From positions 1 through 57,891 of the forward strand of contig CAZBST010000014.1 of assembly GCA_964494805.1 (NCBI GenBank): DNA of 57,891 bases, given 5' to 3'. Under the pieces are notes generated by a model. It was not told the origin of the DNA. It made no database searches and saw only the letters and a program-made list of their open reading frames with translations. The translations under genes and the position numbers were made by a program. Numbering within the stretch: the first letter of the stretch is position 1; every line of letters begins with the position of its first letter. The DNA comes from CAIYOL01 sp964494805. Lineage in GTDB: Bacteria; Planctomycetota; Phycisphaerae; Sedimentisphaerales; Anaerobacaceae. Shown one piece after another: positions 45,285 through 54,010 of the stretch.

Positions 45285-47057
45285 ATGTTTAATAGAAAAA
45301 CCATCGGGGCAATTTTAGCACTTGGACTTTTTGTAGTCAGCGTTTCTTTCGGGGCAACCCTCAAGGAGAACTGGAACGACTATTTGCATTACACAAAGAT
45401 TGGCCGGCTCGATTTAGCCAAGGGGTATGCACAAGCTGTTCTTGAAAGCAACCCTGACCCTCTGGAGCTGCTCAGTCTAAGTGAAGAGAATCCGCGTGGG
45501 TATGCGATTTTGTTAAGGGTTGTCGACACTGCGTCTGATGCTGAGCTGGTTGAGTTGAGCAAAAAAGTTCTGGACGTTATCGAGCAGGGCAGGTTCATCC
45601 GCCGGGCCGACCCAAAGATTATCGGAGAGGAAATAAGAAGGCTAAGCAGCACAGCCCGTGGTCGGCTTGCGGCAGTCAAACGACTTCAGAACGCCGGCGA
45701 ATATGCAATACCTTATATGCTCGATGCAATGGCGGACAAGTCCCGGAAAGAAGAATTACCGAATCTTATATGGGCACTGCCACAAATCGGCAGAGATGCG
45801 ATAAGGCCCCTTGCCGCAGCTTTGCAGACGGAAGATGTTGGATTAAAGGCCGAAATAATACGGGCACTAGGAAAAATTAAATATCCCCAGTCGCTGCCCT
45901 ATCTGAAATACATTATCGAGAAAAACGATTCGGCTGAACTTAGTAAATTGGCCATCGCAAGTATCAAGCAGATAGACCCTGGTGCATTGAAAGCTCCCGC
46001 TGCGCAGCTATTCTACCAGCTCGGTGAAGACTATTATAATCACGCTTCATCTTTAGCTCCGGCGGAAGATGCTAATTTTGCCAATATCTGGTTTTGGGAC
46101 CCAAATGGCCGAAGTTTGGTGCGGAAGGAGGTTGACAGAAGCTACTTTAACGAACTTATGGCGATGCGTTCATGCGAGTGGGCGCTTAAAGCCGACGCCG
46201 GATTCGGCCGGGCTATCGGTCTCTGGCTGGCTGCATATTTTAAGGCTGAATCCACCGGCCTGAGTATGCCCGATTACTTTGGTACTGGTCACGCCGATGC
46301 GATGACTTATGCTACCACCGCAGGACCCGAATATTTGCATCAGGCGCTTGCCTTGGCCATTAAGGATAAAAATGCTCATATTGCACTTTGCGCGGTCGAG
46401 GCATTGGCCACCACTGCAGGTGAAAAATCATTGCTTTATCGAATTGGTCCGACCCAGCCGCTGGTTCAGGCATTGTCGTTCGATGATAAAGCCGTAAGAT
46501 ACAGTGCAGCGATAGCAATAGCAGCGGTCGGTCCGAGGGAAGGTTTTGCCGAGAGTAAGCTTGTCGTTAAGAATTTAATCGAGGCCCTCGAACAAAAAGA
46601 CCAGGGGCAAGAGACGATAGATGTAAACGGTTATGCCATCCGGGCGGCTGAAGCTATGCTCAAATTAGCTCAAACACGAAATCCTATTATTAATTTATCC
46701 GCGGCTCAAAGCACCCTTATAGATGTAACAAAAGGCAATCGCACCGAGATTCAGGTTCTTGCCAGCCAGATTTTGGCTCATCTTGGCAGCCCCGAGGCCC
46801 AGCGTGCGATAGCTGCGATGGCTCTTACCGAAAGCAACTCTGAGGACATACGAATATCCGCCTTTGAATCTTTAGCCGTCTCGGCGAAACTTAATGCCAA
46901 TCTGCTTGACGATGAGAAGATAGATGCTATTTATTCGCTGGTTAGTTCGCGGGAAATTGACCCGAAATTGCGCAGTGCCGCTGCAGCGGCTTATGGTGCG
47001 CTCAATTTGCCAAGTCAGAAAGTAAAAGACCTCATCCTCGAACAGGCGAAAAGCTGA
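45285..47057 (+). CDS. Secreted HEAT-repeat protein
   Basis: A 590-residue protein from ATG 45285, with GAGGAG 8 nt upstream; a TTG one codon earlier is less likely. It has a signal peptide (GAILALGLFVVSVSFGA) and many helical HEAT-like repeats. Examples are IWALPQIGRDAIRPLAAAL, EIIRALGKIKYPQSLPYL, AVRYSAAIAIAAVGPREGF and ISAFESLAVSAKL. Such proteins act as scaffolds. It stands alone on the plus strand, divergent from the giant-protein operon and convergent with the CvpA-like gene. No specific function was recognised. Confidence 0.82.
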   Translation: MFNRKTIGAILALGLFVVSVSFGATLKENWNDYLHYTKIGRLDLAKGYAQAVLESNPDPLELLSLSEENPRGYAILLRVVDTASDAELVELSKKVLDVIEQGRFIRRADPKIIGEEIRRLSSTARGRLAAVKRLQNAGEYAIPYMLDAMADKSRKEELPNLIWALPQIGRDAIRPLAAALQTEDVGLKAEIIRALGKIKYPQSLPYLKYIIEKNDSAELSKLAIASIKQIDPGALKAPAAQLFYQLGEDYYNHASSLAPAEDANFANIWFWDPNGRSLVRKEVDRSYFNELMAMRSCEWALKADAGFGRAIGLWLAAYFKAESTGLSMPDYFGTGHADAMTYATTAGPEYLHQALALAIKDKNAHIALCAVEALATTAGEKSLLYRIGPTQPLVQALSFDDKAVRYSAAIAIAAVGPREGFAESKLVVKNLIEALEQKDQGQETIDVNGYAIRAAEAMLKLAQTRNPIINLSAAQSTLIDVTKGNRTEIQVLASQILAHLGSPEAQRAIAAMALTESNSEDIRISAFESLAVSAKLNANLLDDEKIDAIYSLVSSREIDPKLRSAAAAAYGALNLPSQKVKDLILEQAKS

Positions 47058-47065
47058 AGATAACC

Positions 47066-47725
47066 CTACATATCTTCAATCTCAGGAGACGAGCGGCGTG
47101 AGTTCTGGTCGGTAATGCCGGTTTTTGCATCTGTGGGTTTTGCGGGCTCAGCTGGTTTGGGTTTTTCGAGTGTTTTTTCCCATGCTTTCGATTCGGGGCC
47201 TTTTAGCAATTTACTGATAGTCTGTTCTGCAGAGCTCTCTTCGTCGGGGGAGGAAACTACCGCATTAACCAAATTGCAGAACCTGGAGATATACGATACG
47301 GCGGTTTCCCGATATCCGTCGTTAAAACCAGCTCCTTTCACGAAGGTATTTTGCGAAACCGGTGTTATGTATATTAAGAGACTTAGAAAAGTCCAGACGA
47401 GAAAACCGGCTAAAAAGCCCAAAACGCCGGCACCAAGTACGTCAAATACCGTTGGGAATGAGACATTAAATTGGCCTGTAAGAAATGTGTATGATATGCC
47501 GTATAAAATCAAAAAGGACGCTAATGCAACAGTTGCCATAGTCAGGGCGTTACTGTATGGTGTATTACCGACCGCAGGTATATTTACAATTACCGGCCGA
47601 AGATACAAGCTTAAGTAAATTGAGATTATGATATTGAAAATAAGTGTCCATGTCTGATAGAAGCGCAGTTTTATGGCAAGCCATGCGAAAGTTCCGCCAA
47701 CTAATATGCCTATCCAAAACGCCAT
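47066..47725 (-). CDS. CvpA-like multi-pass membrane protein
   Basis: A 219-residue protein with four or five hydrophobic segments in the first 130 residues (MAFWIGILVGGTFAWLAI, TWTLIFNIIISIYLSLYL, ALTMATVALASFLILYG, VLGFLAGFLVWTFLSLLIY). The FDVLGAGVLGFLAG segment is typical of CvpA. A Pro/Lys-rich cytoplasmic tail follows. It is 5 nt downstream of the membrane-anchored ATPase gene and may form a complex with it. Confidence 0.7.
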   Translation of the reverse strand: MAFWIGILVGGTFAWLAIKLRFYQTWTLIFNIIISIYLSLYLRPVIVNIPAVGNTPYSNALTMATVALASFLILYGISYTFLTGQFNVSFPTVFDVLGAGVLGFLAGFLVWTFLSLLIYITPVSQNTFVKGAGFNDGYRETAVSYISRFCNLVNAVVSSPDEESSAEQTISKLLKGPESKAWEKTLEKPKPAEPAKPTDAKTGITDQNSRRSSPEIEDM

Positions 47726-47730
47726 AAACT

Positions 47731-49353
47731 TTACCCTATCACTCTTTTTAACTCTTCGAGACTTGTAATTCCGGATACTACTGTCTTCAATCCTTGTTTC
47801 CTGAGGTTGGATTTTCCTTTTTTGTCACCTTCTTTTTTTAACTGAGTTACCGATAATCTATTATTGGCGATATCGGCTTTTAATTCTTCGTTGAGAATCA
47901 GGATGTCGAAAACTGCTATCCTCCCACGATAGCCGGTTTCGTGGCATTGGTTACATCCCTTGGCCTGGAAGATGTTTTTGTAGTTTATGCCTTTTTTGCG
48001 GAAGTCATAGATTTGGTTTTGACTTAACTCGGCAGGTACCTTGCAGTTGGTACAGAGCTGGCGAACTAATCGCTGCGAGACAAGAATATCTAATCCCGAT
48101 GACAGCAATAAGGGTGTTACGTTTAAATCCAGCAGCCGCACCAATGCCGATGCATTGCTGTCGCTGTGTATTGTTCCCAGGACAAGATGGCCGGTTTGTG
48201 ACGCCCGAAGTGCAATCGCTGCGGTTTCCTCATCCCGTATTTCCCCCACGCATATCACATCGGGGTCCTGCCTAAGAATACTTCGCAAAGACTTTGCAAA
48301 AGTAATATCGGCCTTTGGATTAACTTCAATCTGACTGGCATTCGGCAGTACGTATTCGATAGGGTCTTCTACCGTAATAACGTTGCGTGTAAACAAATCG
48401 ATTTTGTTAAGCATAGCATACAAAGTTGTGGTTTTGCCGCTGCCGGTGGGGCCGCACATAAGCACCATACCGGTGGGTTTTGCGATCATATTTTCGATAA
48501 CGGTGCGTTGCTTTTCCGTCAATCCGACACTTTCCAGCGTAAACATCCCAGCGTTTTGGTTAAGTACCCTGATTGATAACTTTTCGCCGCTGACGGCCCC
48601 GGCACTTGCGACTCTGAAAAACACCGTACCATCGCCTGTTTTTGCCAGAAATGCACCATCCTGAGGTCTGCGTCTTTCAGCAATGTCCATATTGGAAACG
48701 GCCTTGATGCTGTTTATGACCGCCTGGCATACAGTTGGCTCAAGCTGTTTGACCATTCTCAATACGCCGTCTACCCGAAACCTGACTGTGTAGATTAACT
48801 CATTCTTCGGGTCGATAAGAATGTCACTGGCTCGTTCCTCAAGGGCGTCAGCGACAATTCGCTCGGTTAATTCAAGGGTGTGGCTGTCTTCTCGCTTGCC
48901 TTTACCGTGACCGTATATTTCCGTAATGCTTCTGCCTGATGAATCAAGCAACCTTAACGCTGTTTTACCTGTGGAAGCAAAATGTAAAGACCTCACACCT
49001 GTAGATACACTTTGCAGTTGCTCTTTTAGTATCTCAAAGATATTGCGGCGACCCTCATAGGATTCTCTTGTTACGTTCACTATTAGCAGCACAAATAGAA
49101 GTATAGGCCCCAAAAAAAGCGTGGCAACACTGGCTATTGATTTATAGTTCTTTGGTACCAATGGACTGAACTGGACACGTTGAACAAAATATAAACAGAG
49201 ATACACCCATCCTACAAAACAAACAAGCTTGATTGGATTAAAAGGCAGCGACGTAGGGGACAAGATTGCACTTGGCCCTGCACCAATTGAGCTAAGGCTC
49301 GCACCTAATTGTTGGGGAGTTGAGAAACATTTTATCAAAGCCAATGTTCCCAT
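47731..49353 (-). CDS. Membrane-anchored GspE/PilB-like ATPase
   Basis: A 540-residue ATPase of the secretion ATPase family, unlike the one at 17792. Instead of a T2SSE_N domain, two hydrophobic segments lie in the first 105 residues (about 40-60 and 78-97). The bridging domain (SDILIDPKNELIYTVRFRVDG), a canonical Walker A (GPTGSGKTTTLYAML), TVEDPIEY, GEIRDEETAAIAL and the zinc motif CTNCK/CNQCHETGYRGR are all intact. It is in an operon with FHA and CvpA-like proteins and has no pilin or platform gene next to it. Confidence 0.87.
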   Translation of the reverse strand: MGTLALIKCFSTPQQLGASLSSIGAGPSAILSPTSLPFNPIKLVCFVGWVYLCLYFVQRVQFSPLVPKNYKSIASVATLFLGPILLFVLLIVNVTRESYEGRRNIFEILKEQLQSVSTGVRSLHFASTGKTALRLLDSSGRSITEIYGHGKGKREDSHTLELTERIVADALEERASDILIDPKNELIYTVRFRVDGVLRMVKQLEPTVCQAVINSIKAVSNMDIAERRRPQDGAFLAKTGDGTVFFRVASAGAVSGEKLSIRVLNQNAGMFTLESVGLTEKQRTVIENMIAKPTGMVLMCGPTGSGKTTTLYAMLNKIDLFTRNVITVEDPIEYVLPNASQIEVNPKADITFAKSLRSILRQDPDVICVGEIRDEETAAIALRASQTGHLVLGTIHSDSNASALVRLLDLNVTPLLLSSGLDILVSQRLVRQLCTNCKVPAELSQNQIYDFRKKGINYKNIFQAKGCNQCHETGYRGRIAVFDILILNEELKADIANNRLSVTQLKKEGDKKGKSNLRKQGLKTVVSGITSLEELKRVIG

Positions 49354-49477
49354 ATAGTTACCCAGACGCCAGATACTGAAAAGTCAGCCGACAATATATC
49401 GCAAACTACCATATCTTTGCCGCATCAGCAAGCCCATATTTTGTAAGGGATGCCTTACGGCAAAGCAATACAGTAAA

Positions 49478-49915
49478 TCAAGCTGAGCCGATCTCATCTA
49501 ACGAATCAAGGTCACCCAATTCTGCAGAAGTATCTAACTGCTCATCTACGATGTCCTCCATCGCTGCATCCTGGCGGGACGAGCTTTGTGCAGCCGAGGT
49601 GGATCCTGCAATTGTCTGCGGCTGACCGTCAATCTGGAGCACAAATGTTAAAGGCCCTATCTTGATAGAATTGCCTGCCTGGATTGCCGCTTCCTTTATA
49701 CGCTTGCCATTAAGGTAAGTGCCGTTACGTGAGCCAAGGTCGCGAATTTTCAATATTCCATCGTCGTAGTTTAGTTGGCAGTGCCTTCTGGAGACCGACG
49801 TCAGGGGAATGCATAAATCGCAATTATGACGCCGGCCAACTACCGTAACACTGCTCGGCAGGGAAAAAAATTTATGTGAACCGTTCTTTTTGAGCAAAAC
49901 CAAATTTACATTCAT
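49478..49915 (-). CDS. FHA-domain protein
   Basis: About 145 residues from ATG 49915, preferred over 49936 because GGAGAAGG lies just upstream of it. One FHA phosphothreonine-binding domain: VVGRRHNCDLCIPLTSVSRRHCQL and RDLGSRNGTYLNGKRI carry the conserved R, SRRH and NGT residues. An acidic C-terminal tail follows. It leads the FHA-ATPase-CvpA operon, so it may recruit a phosphorylated partner to that ATPase. No Ser/Thr kinase is in the window. Confidence 0.88.
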   Translation of the reverse strand: MNVNLVLLKKNGSHKFFSLPSSVTVVGRRHNCDLCIPLTSVSRRHCQLNYDDGILKIRDLGSRNGTYLNGKRIKEAAIQAGNSIKIGPLTFVLQIDGQPQTIAGSTSAAQSSSRQDAAMEDIVDEQLDTSAELGDLDSLDEIGSA

Positions 49916-49981
49916 ACCGCCTTCTCCATAGGGCACCTTACGGTGCGGTCGGTTAATTTAAATTTAGCCAGAACTATATTT

Positions 49982-50010
49982 ATTATATAAGCAAAAGTAG
50001 CATATAACAA
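49982..50010 (-). promoter_or_regulatory. Promoter of the FHA-ATPase-CvpA operon
   Basis: Minus-strand TTGTTA (50010-50005) and TATAAT (49987-49982) separated by 17 bp, about 60 nt before the FHA start. Confidence 0.6.
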
Positions 50011-50109
50011 CAGATAAATCCGCTGACAAGTAATGTTGACGAAACCGCCCCATCAGGTTCAAATTATGTAACTATATGTTAATTCAGGAGTTATAAGCGA
50101 TTTTTGTGC

Positions 50110-50150
50110 AGCCCCCGCGTCTTGCTGTCGCAAGACAGAAGCGGGGGTTT
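50110..50150. repeat. Palindromic element, copy B (intergenic)
   Basis: Outer stem CCCCCGC/GCGGGGG (50112-50118 with 50141-50147), inner stem GTCTTGC/GCAAGAC with TGTC loop, and an asymmetric AGAA bulge, ending in TTT. It is the most perfect copy of the family and lies between divergent promoters. It could also act as a terminator. Confidence 0.75.
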
Positions 50151-50209
50151 GATGTTCCTTTTTTGTGTTTGCTGATTAGGGCTTTTGGCAGGCCCTCAGA
50201 GATGCCGGC

Positions 50210-50237
50210 TTGACAATCTCGGTTAAACAGTTATATT
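50210..50237 (+). promoter_or_regulatory. Promoter of thrS-infC
   Basis: TTGACA (50210-50215) and TATATT (50232-50237), 16 bp apart, with a leader of about 60 nt. The leader is too short for a T-box. Confidence 0.65.
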
Positions 50238-50302
50238 TATAGAGGACTCTATTTTGCGGGTTTGGGTTCTGCTATAAAGGATTGGTAGTATTGGTAGGAT
50301 AT

Positions 50303-52225
50303 ATGGTGCGAATAACACTGCCTGACGGCAGCACATTAGAGATTGCTGGCGGAACAACAGCAAAACAATTAGCAGAGAAAATAGGGTCAGGGCTTGCAAG
50401 AGCCGCTGTAGCAGCGAAAATAAACGGGCAATTGGTAGATTTATCCACGCCTATCACGGCTGATGCCGCCGTGCAGATTATTACCCTCGCAGATGCAGAA
50501 GGTCTTGAAATACTGCGGCATAGCTGCGCCCATATAATGGCTGAGGCCATATGCAGCATTTGGCCGAAGGCAAAGCTGGTCTATGGCCCGACCGTCGAAG
50601 ACGGATTTTATTATGACATCGACCTCGATGAGCCAATTTCTCCTTCCGATTTTGAACGCATAGAAAAAAAGATGTATGAAATCACCAAGGCCGATAAGCC
50701 GTTTATTCGAAAGCAAATGTCGCGGAGCGAGGCCCTGGCAAAATTGACCTCCGATAAATATAAAACCGACAATATAAATCGCACTGACAGCGAGATTATC
50801 AGCTTTTATTCACACGGAGATGATTTTGAGGATTTGTGTCGCGGCCCGCATTTGCCCAGCACCGGTAAAGTTGCCGCCTTTAAGATTATGTCGGTGGCAG
50901 GTGCTTATTGGCACGGCGACCCCACGCAACAAATGCTTCAGAGGGTTTACGGCACCGCCTGGCCGACTAAAAAGGAACTTGATGCATATCTGCAAAGATT
51001 AGAGGAGGCCAGAAAACGTGACCACCGGGTTTTAGGCAAGCAATTAGATTTATTTAGTTTCAACGAAGCCGGCCCCGGCTTTGCATTCATTCACCCCAAG
51101 GGAATGATTGTCTGGAACGCTATAACGCAGTTTTGGCGCGGCGTTCACAATAAATATGGCTATCAGGAAATCAGAACGCCTATTATTTTAAATGAGCAGC
51201 TTTGGCACAGGAGTGGCCATTGGGACAATTACAAGGAGAATATGTATTTCACCCGTTTTGATGATGTTGGCTATGCGATAAAGCCGATGAATTGTCCGGG
51301 CGGTTGTTTGGTTTATAAAACCCGGCAGCATTCATACCGTGAATTTCCGATGCGTGTTGCCGAGCTCGGTCTGGTGCACAGGCACGAGGCCAGCGGCGTT
51401 ATGCACGGGCTTTTCAGAGTAAGACAGTTCACTCAGGACGACGCCCATATTTTCTGCACCCCCGAGCAGATAGAAGCCGAAATAATAGGCGTCATTGAGC
51501 TTGCCTTTGAGATATATCGCGCCTTTGGGTTCGAAGATTTTCATATCGAGTTATCTACCAAGCCTATAAAACACATAGGTTCGGACGAAATCTGGGATAT
51601 CTCTACCAATGCCCTGAAAAACGCCCTGAAGCACAAAAAAATTGAATACAAAATCAACGAAGGCGACGGCGCATTTTACGGCCCCAAGATAGATTTTCAC
51701 ATAAGAGATTGCCTGAAAAGGTCATGGCAGCTCGGCACAATTCAGCTTGATTTTTCTATGCCGCAGCGATTTGAATTAGTTTATACCGACAAGGACAATA
51801 CCGAGAAGACACCCGTTATGATTCACAGGGCGATTTTGGGGTCTTTCGAGAGGTTTATCGGAATTCTCATAGAACACTACGGCGGGAGTTTACCCCTTTG
51901 GCTTTCACCGGAGCAGGCGGTGGTTTTGCCGATAAGTGAAAAAAGCAATGATTATGCAAAAATCGTTGAGGGCAAGCTAACAGATGCGCAATTGCGGGCC
52001 GATTGTGACCTGTCGAATGAGAAAATAGATGCTAAAATCGCTAAAGCCCATAGCAGGAAGGTCCCCTTTATGCTGGTAGTCGGGCCTAAAGAGGTGCAGT
52101 CCGGCGACGTCAATGTAAGAATCCGGGGGAGTAGAGAGACCAAAACGGTCGGAATCAACAAATTTATTGAAATCGCAAAGCTCAAAATTGCCGAAAAAAA
52201 AGTAGAGTTGGCACTTGAAGATTGA
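50303..52225 (+). CDS. thrS: Threonyl-tRNA synthetase
   Basis: A class II synthetase of about 640 residues from ATG 50303 (the frame opens at TTG 50282). It has a TGS domain (about 1-62; LPDGSTLEIAGGTTAKQLA) and the editing domain with HSCAHIMAEAI and the zinc-site-like HGDDFEDLCRGPH. The catalytic core carries KPMNCPGGCLVYK, the zinc Cys and the class II motifs. The anticodon-binding domain starts near residue 535. It lies directly upstream of infC, a common bacterial pair. Confidence 0.95.
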   Translation: MVRITLPDGSTLEIAGGTTAKQLAEKIGSGLARAAVAAKINGQLVDLSTPITADAAVQIITLADAEGLEILRHSCAHIMAEAICSIWPKAKLVYGPTVEDGFYYDIDLDEPISPSDFERIEKKMYEITKADKPFIRKQMSRSEALAKLTSDKYKTDNINRTDSEIISFYSHGDDFEDLCRGPHLPSTGKVAAFKIMSVAGAYWHGDPTQQMLQRVYGTAWPTKKELDAYLQRLEEARKRDHRVLGKQLDLFSFNEAGPGFAFIHPKGMIVWNAITQFWRGVHNKYGYQEIRTPIILNEQLWHRSGHWDNYKENMYFTRFDDVGYAIKPMNCPGGCLVYKTRQHSYREFPMRVAELGLVHRHEASGVMHGLFRVRQFTQDDAHIFCTPEQIEAEIIGVIELAFEIYRAFGFEDFHIELSTKPIKHIGSDEIWDISTNALKNALKHKKIEYKINEGDGAFYGPKIDFHIRDCLKRSWQLGTIQLDFSMPQRFELVYTDKDNTEKTPVMIHRAILGSFERFIGILIEHYGGSLPLWLSPEQAVVLPISEKSNDYAKIVEGKLTDAQLRADCDLSNEKIDAKIAKAHSRKVPFMLVVGPKEVQSGDVNVRIRGSRETKTVGINKFIEIAKLKIAEKKVELALED

Positions 52226-52275
52226 TAAAGTGATTAATTATTCTGCTTCTTTTTAGAAAGGTAAGGTGGTATACA

Positions 52276-52791
52276 ATTAGCAAACGGGGATTAAGGATAA
52301 ACGGAAGGATTCGGGCCAACATAGTTAGGCTAATCGATGAATCAAATAATCAAGTCGGAATTGTAAATACATACGATGCACTCACGAAAGCACGCGAGGT
52401 AGGTTTAGACCTTGTGGAAGTGTCGCCTATGAGCGACCCGCCGGTTTGCAGGATAATGGATTACGGCAAGTGGCTGTATCAGCAGAAGCGCAGGGTCCGC
52501 GAAGCACATAAAAAACATCAGCATCATTCGGTGGTGCTGAAGGAAATTAGACTCCGGCCCGAAACCGACAAACACGACCTGGATATCAAGCTCAATCATG
52601 GCCGTGAATTTTTGCAGAAAGGCCATAAGGTGCAGTTCACGATATTCTTCCGCGGACGTCAGTTGCTGCACAAAGACAAGGGATATGAGATGATAAAGCA
52701 AATTACCGAATCATTGCAGGATTTGGCCAAGGTCGAGCAGTCAGGCAAAATGGCCGGAAGGCGTATGACATTACTGGTCGTGCCTAAGTGA
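52276..52791 (+). CDS. infC: Translation initiation factor IF-3, ATT start
   Basis: I place the start at ATT 52276, giving 171 residues beginning MSKRGLRINGRIRANIVRL. The preceding AAGGTGGT (52263-52270) is a good ribosome-binding site 5 nt upstream. No ATG or GTG gives a full-length protein; the first GTG (52414) would lose the first 46 residues. The N-domain continues NTYDALTKAREVGLDLVEVS and PPVCRIMDYGKWLYQQKR; the C-domain has RPETDKHDLDIKL and GHKVQFTIFFRGRQ. AUU starts are the known basis of IF-3 autoregulation. rpmI and rplT do not follow. Confidence 0.93.
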   Translation: MSKRGLRINGRIRANIVRLIDESNNQVGIVNTYDALTKAREVGLDLVEVSPMSDPPVCRIMDYGKWLYQQKRRVREAHKKHQHHSVVLKEIRLRPETDKHDLDIKLNHGREFLQKGHKVQFTIFFRGRQLLHKDKGYEMIKQITESLQDLAKVEQSGKMAGRRMTLLVVPK

Positions 52792-52796
52792 CTTAA

Positions 52797-53858
52797 TCAA
52801 TAATCAGCTCGATTGCGGGCATTTGGCTCTCCAGCCAACTGGGCTGCACTGGGCTTCGCCCCAGCGAGTAATTCTTTCGTCAAGCCGAGTTCATCAAAGT
52901 ATGCTTTGAGTGGTTTTGATCCTTTTATGTAATCACCGATGATCGTTTCATCATCAATACCGATTCCCATCCAATAAAACTCATCCTGAGTTAAAAATAC
53001 AATCCATCCTTTAGGAGAGTAGCCTTCTTTTCTTCGGTAATGCTCTTTTTCTGCATCTTTAAGTGCAATTTCATATTCATTTACTATCTTCTCCAGCCAC
53101 TCGCTGCCTTCAAATACCATTTTCGGCTCAAACGACCTGCCTATAAGATTCTCAGCCTCATTTTTATCGCCGAACAATGCAACTGGAGGCCACGCAAGAC
53201 GCGAATCATGGGCACCAAAATTATGCGTTAGATCGTACTTTCGCTTTGAAAATATGAGGATGGCCGTTGTCTGTTCCTTTGGCGGAACGAAGTAGGCACG
53301 TTTATGCGATAGAGTACAGTATTTTGCAATGAATTCACCTAATTCAGGCGAATCCCATTCTTCTCCATATGCCTCTGGTCCAGTCTTTGTAGGCGGAATT
53401 ACCATTACACGAACAATATATTTTCCTTTTTTTGTAACAATCAGCATCTTTTCTATAAACGAGACCGATTGATATTCCCTGTTCGCCTTTTTCATCGCCC
53501 TGTCAATTATCTTGATGCACTCCAGCAGTTTTTCTCTTGGAACTTTATAGCGGCAAGGCCACCACCTGACAACATTGGCATCTCTCTCTTTGCAACCCGA
53601 ACCATTTACGTTTTTATGAATATCCGATTCAGTGTCATATCCATATTCCAAACTAATTGCGTTGCAAAATCTGATGCTTTCTATTCCTTCCTTCTTCAAA
53701 CGCGGCCATATATAGAATAGTTTTTCATATTCTTTCCAGTTCTCCGAAGGCAATCCTTCGTTTTCTACAGGTTTCTGAGCCGGCCGATTTTCATCTGCCA
53801 GGCAAAGCAGATAAACCGCAATAACCAGAGCAAGTGCTATAAATATAATCTTTTTCAT
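52797..53858 (-). CDS. Exported protein of unknown function
   Basis: About 353 residues from ATG 53858 (MKKIIFIALALVIAVYLLC), a signal peptide or anchor; upstream codons in the same frame come from a repeat and are excluded. The body is mixed alpha/beta with cysteines (FCNAISLEYGYD, GSGCKERDANVVRWWPCRY, YWMGIGIDDETIIGDYIKG). I do not recognise the family. The last 20 residues (GAKPSAAQLAGEPN) come from a hairpin-rich stretch near 52825-52874 and may be a replaced C-terminus. It lies downstream of the serpin cassette, beyond one flanking repeat. Confidence 0.65.
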   Translation of the reverse strand: MKKIIFIALALVIAVYLLCLADENRPAQKPVENEGLPSENWKEYEKLFYIWPRLKKEGIESIRFCNAISLEYGYDTESDIHKNVNGSGCKERDANVVRWWPCRYKVPREKLLECIKIIDRAMKKANREYQSVSFIEKMLIVTKKGKYIVRVMVIPPTKTGPEAYGEEWDSPELGEFIAKYCTLSHKRAYFVPPKEQTTAILIFSKRKYDLTHNFGAHDSRLAWPPVALFGDKNEAENLIGRSFEPKMVFEGSEWLEKIVNEYEIALKDAEKEHYRRKEGYSPKGWIVFLTQDEFYWMGIGIDDETIIGDYIKGSKPLKAYFDELGLTKELLAGAKPSAAQLAGEPNARNRADY

Positions 53859-53886
53859 GACAGTTCTCGTTAGCTTCTTATTAATC

Positions 53887-53985
53887 TTGCTGTTGCGTCC
53901 TCCAGTTCGGCCCTCTTTTTTACTTACTTCGTCCTGCGGACTGCGTAATACTGAGGCCCCTCTCGGCCTCCGGAAACAACAGCAA
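53887..53985. repeat. Flanking repeat, copy 1, with terminal inverted repeats
   Basis: 99 bp starting TTGCTGTTG and ending CAACAGCAA, a perfect 9-bp terminal inverted repeat. The core shares CGTCCTCCAGTTCGG, CTTCGTC, CTGCGTAATACTGA and TCCGGAA blocks with the copy at 57773-57876, in the same orientation. Confidence 0.8.
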
Positions 53986-54010
53986 ATCAAAATATTCGTG
54001 TAAATTGAAA

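Noticed and set aside
49937..50302. T-box or other threonine-sensing leader before thrS
   Set aside because: The predicted transcript leader is only about 60 nt and no T-box or specifier stem was seen.
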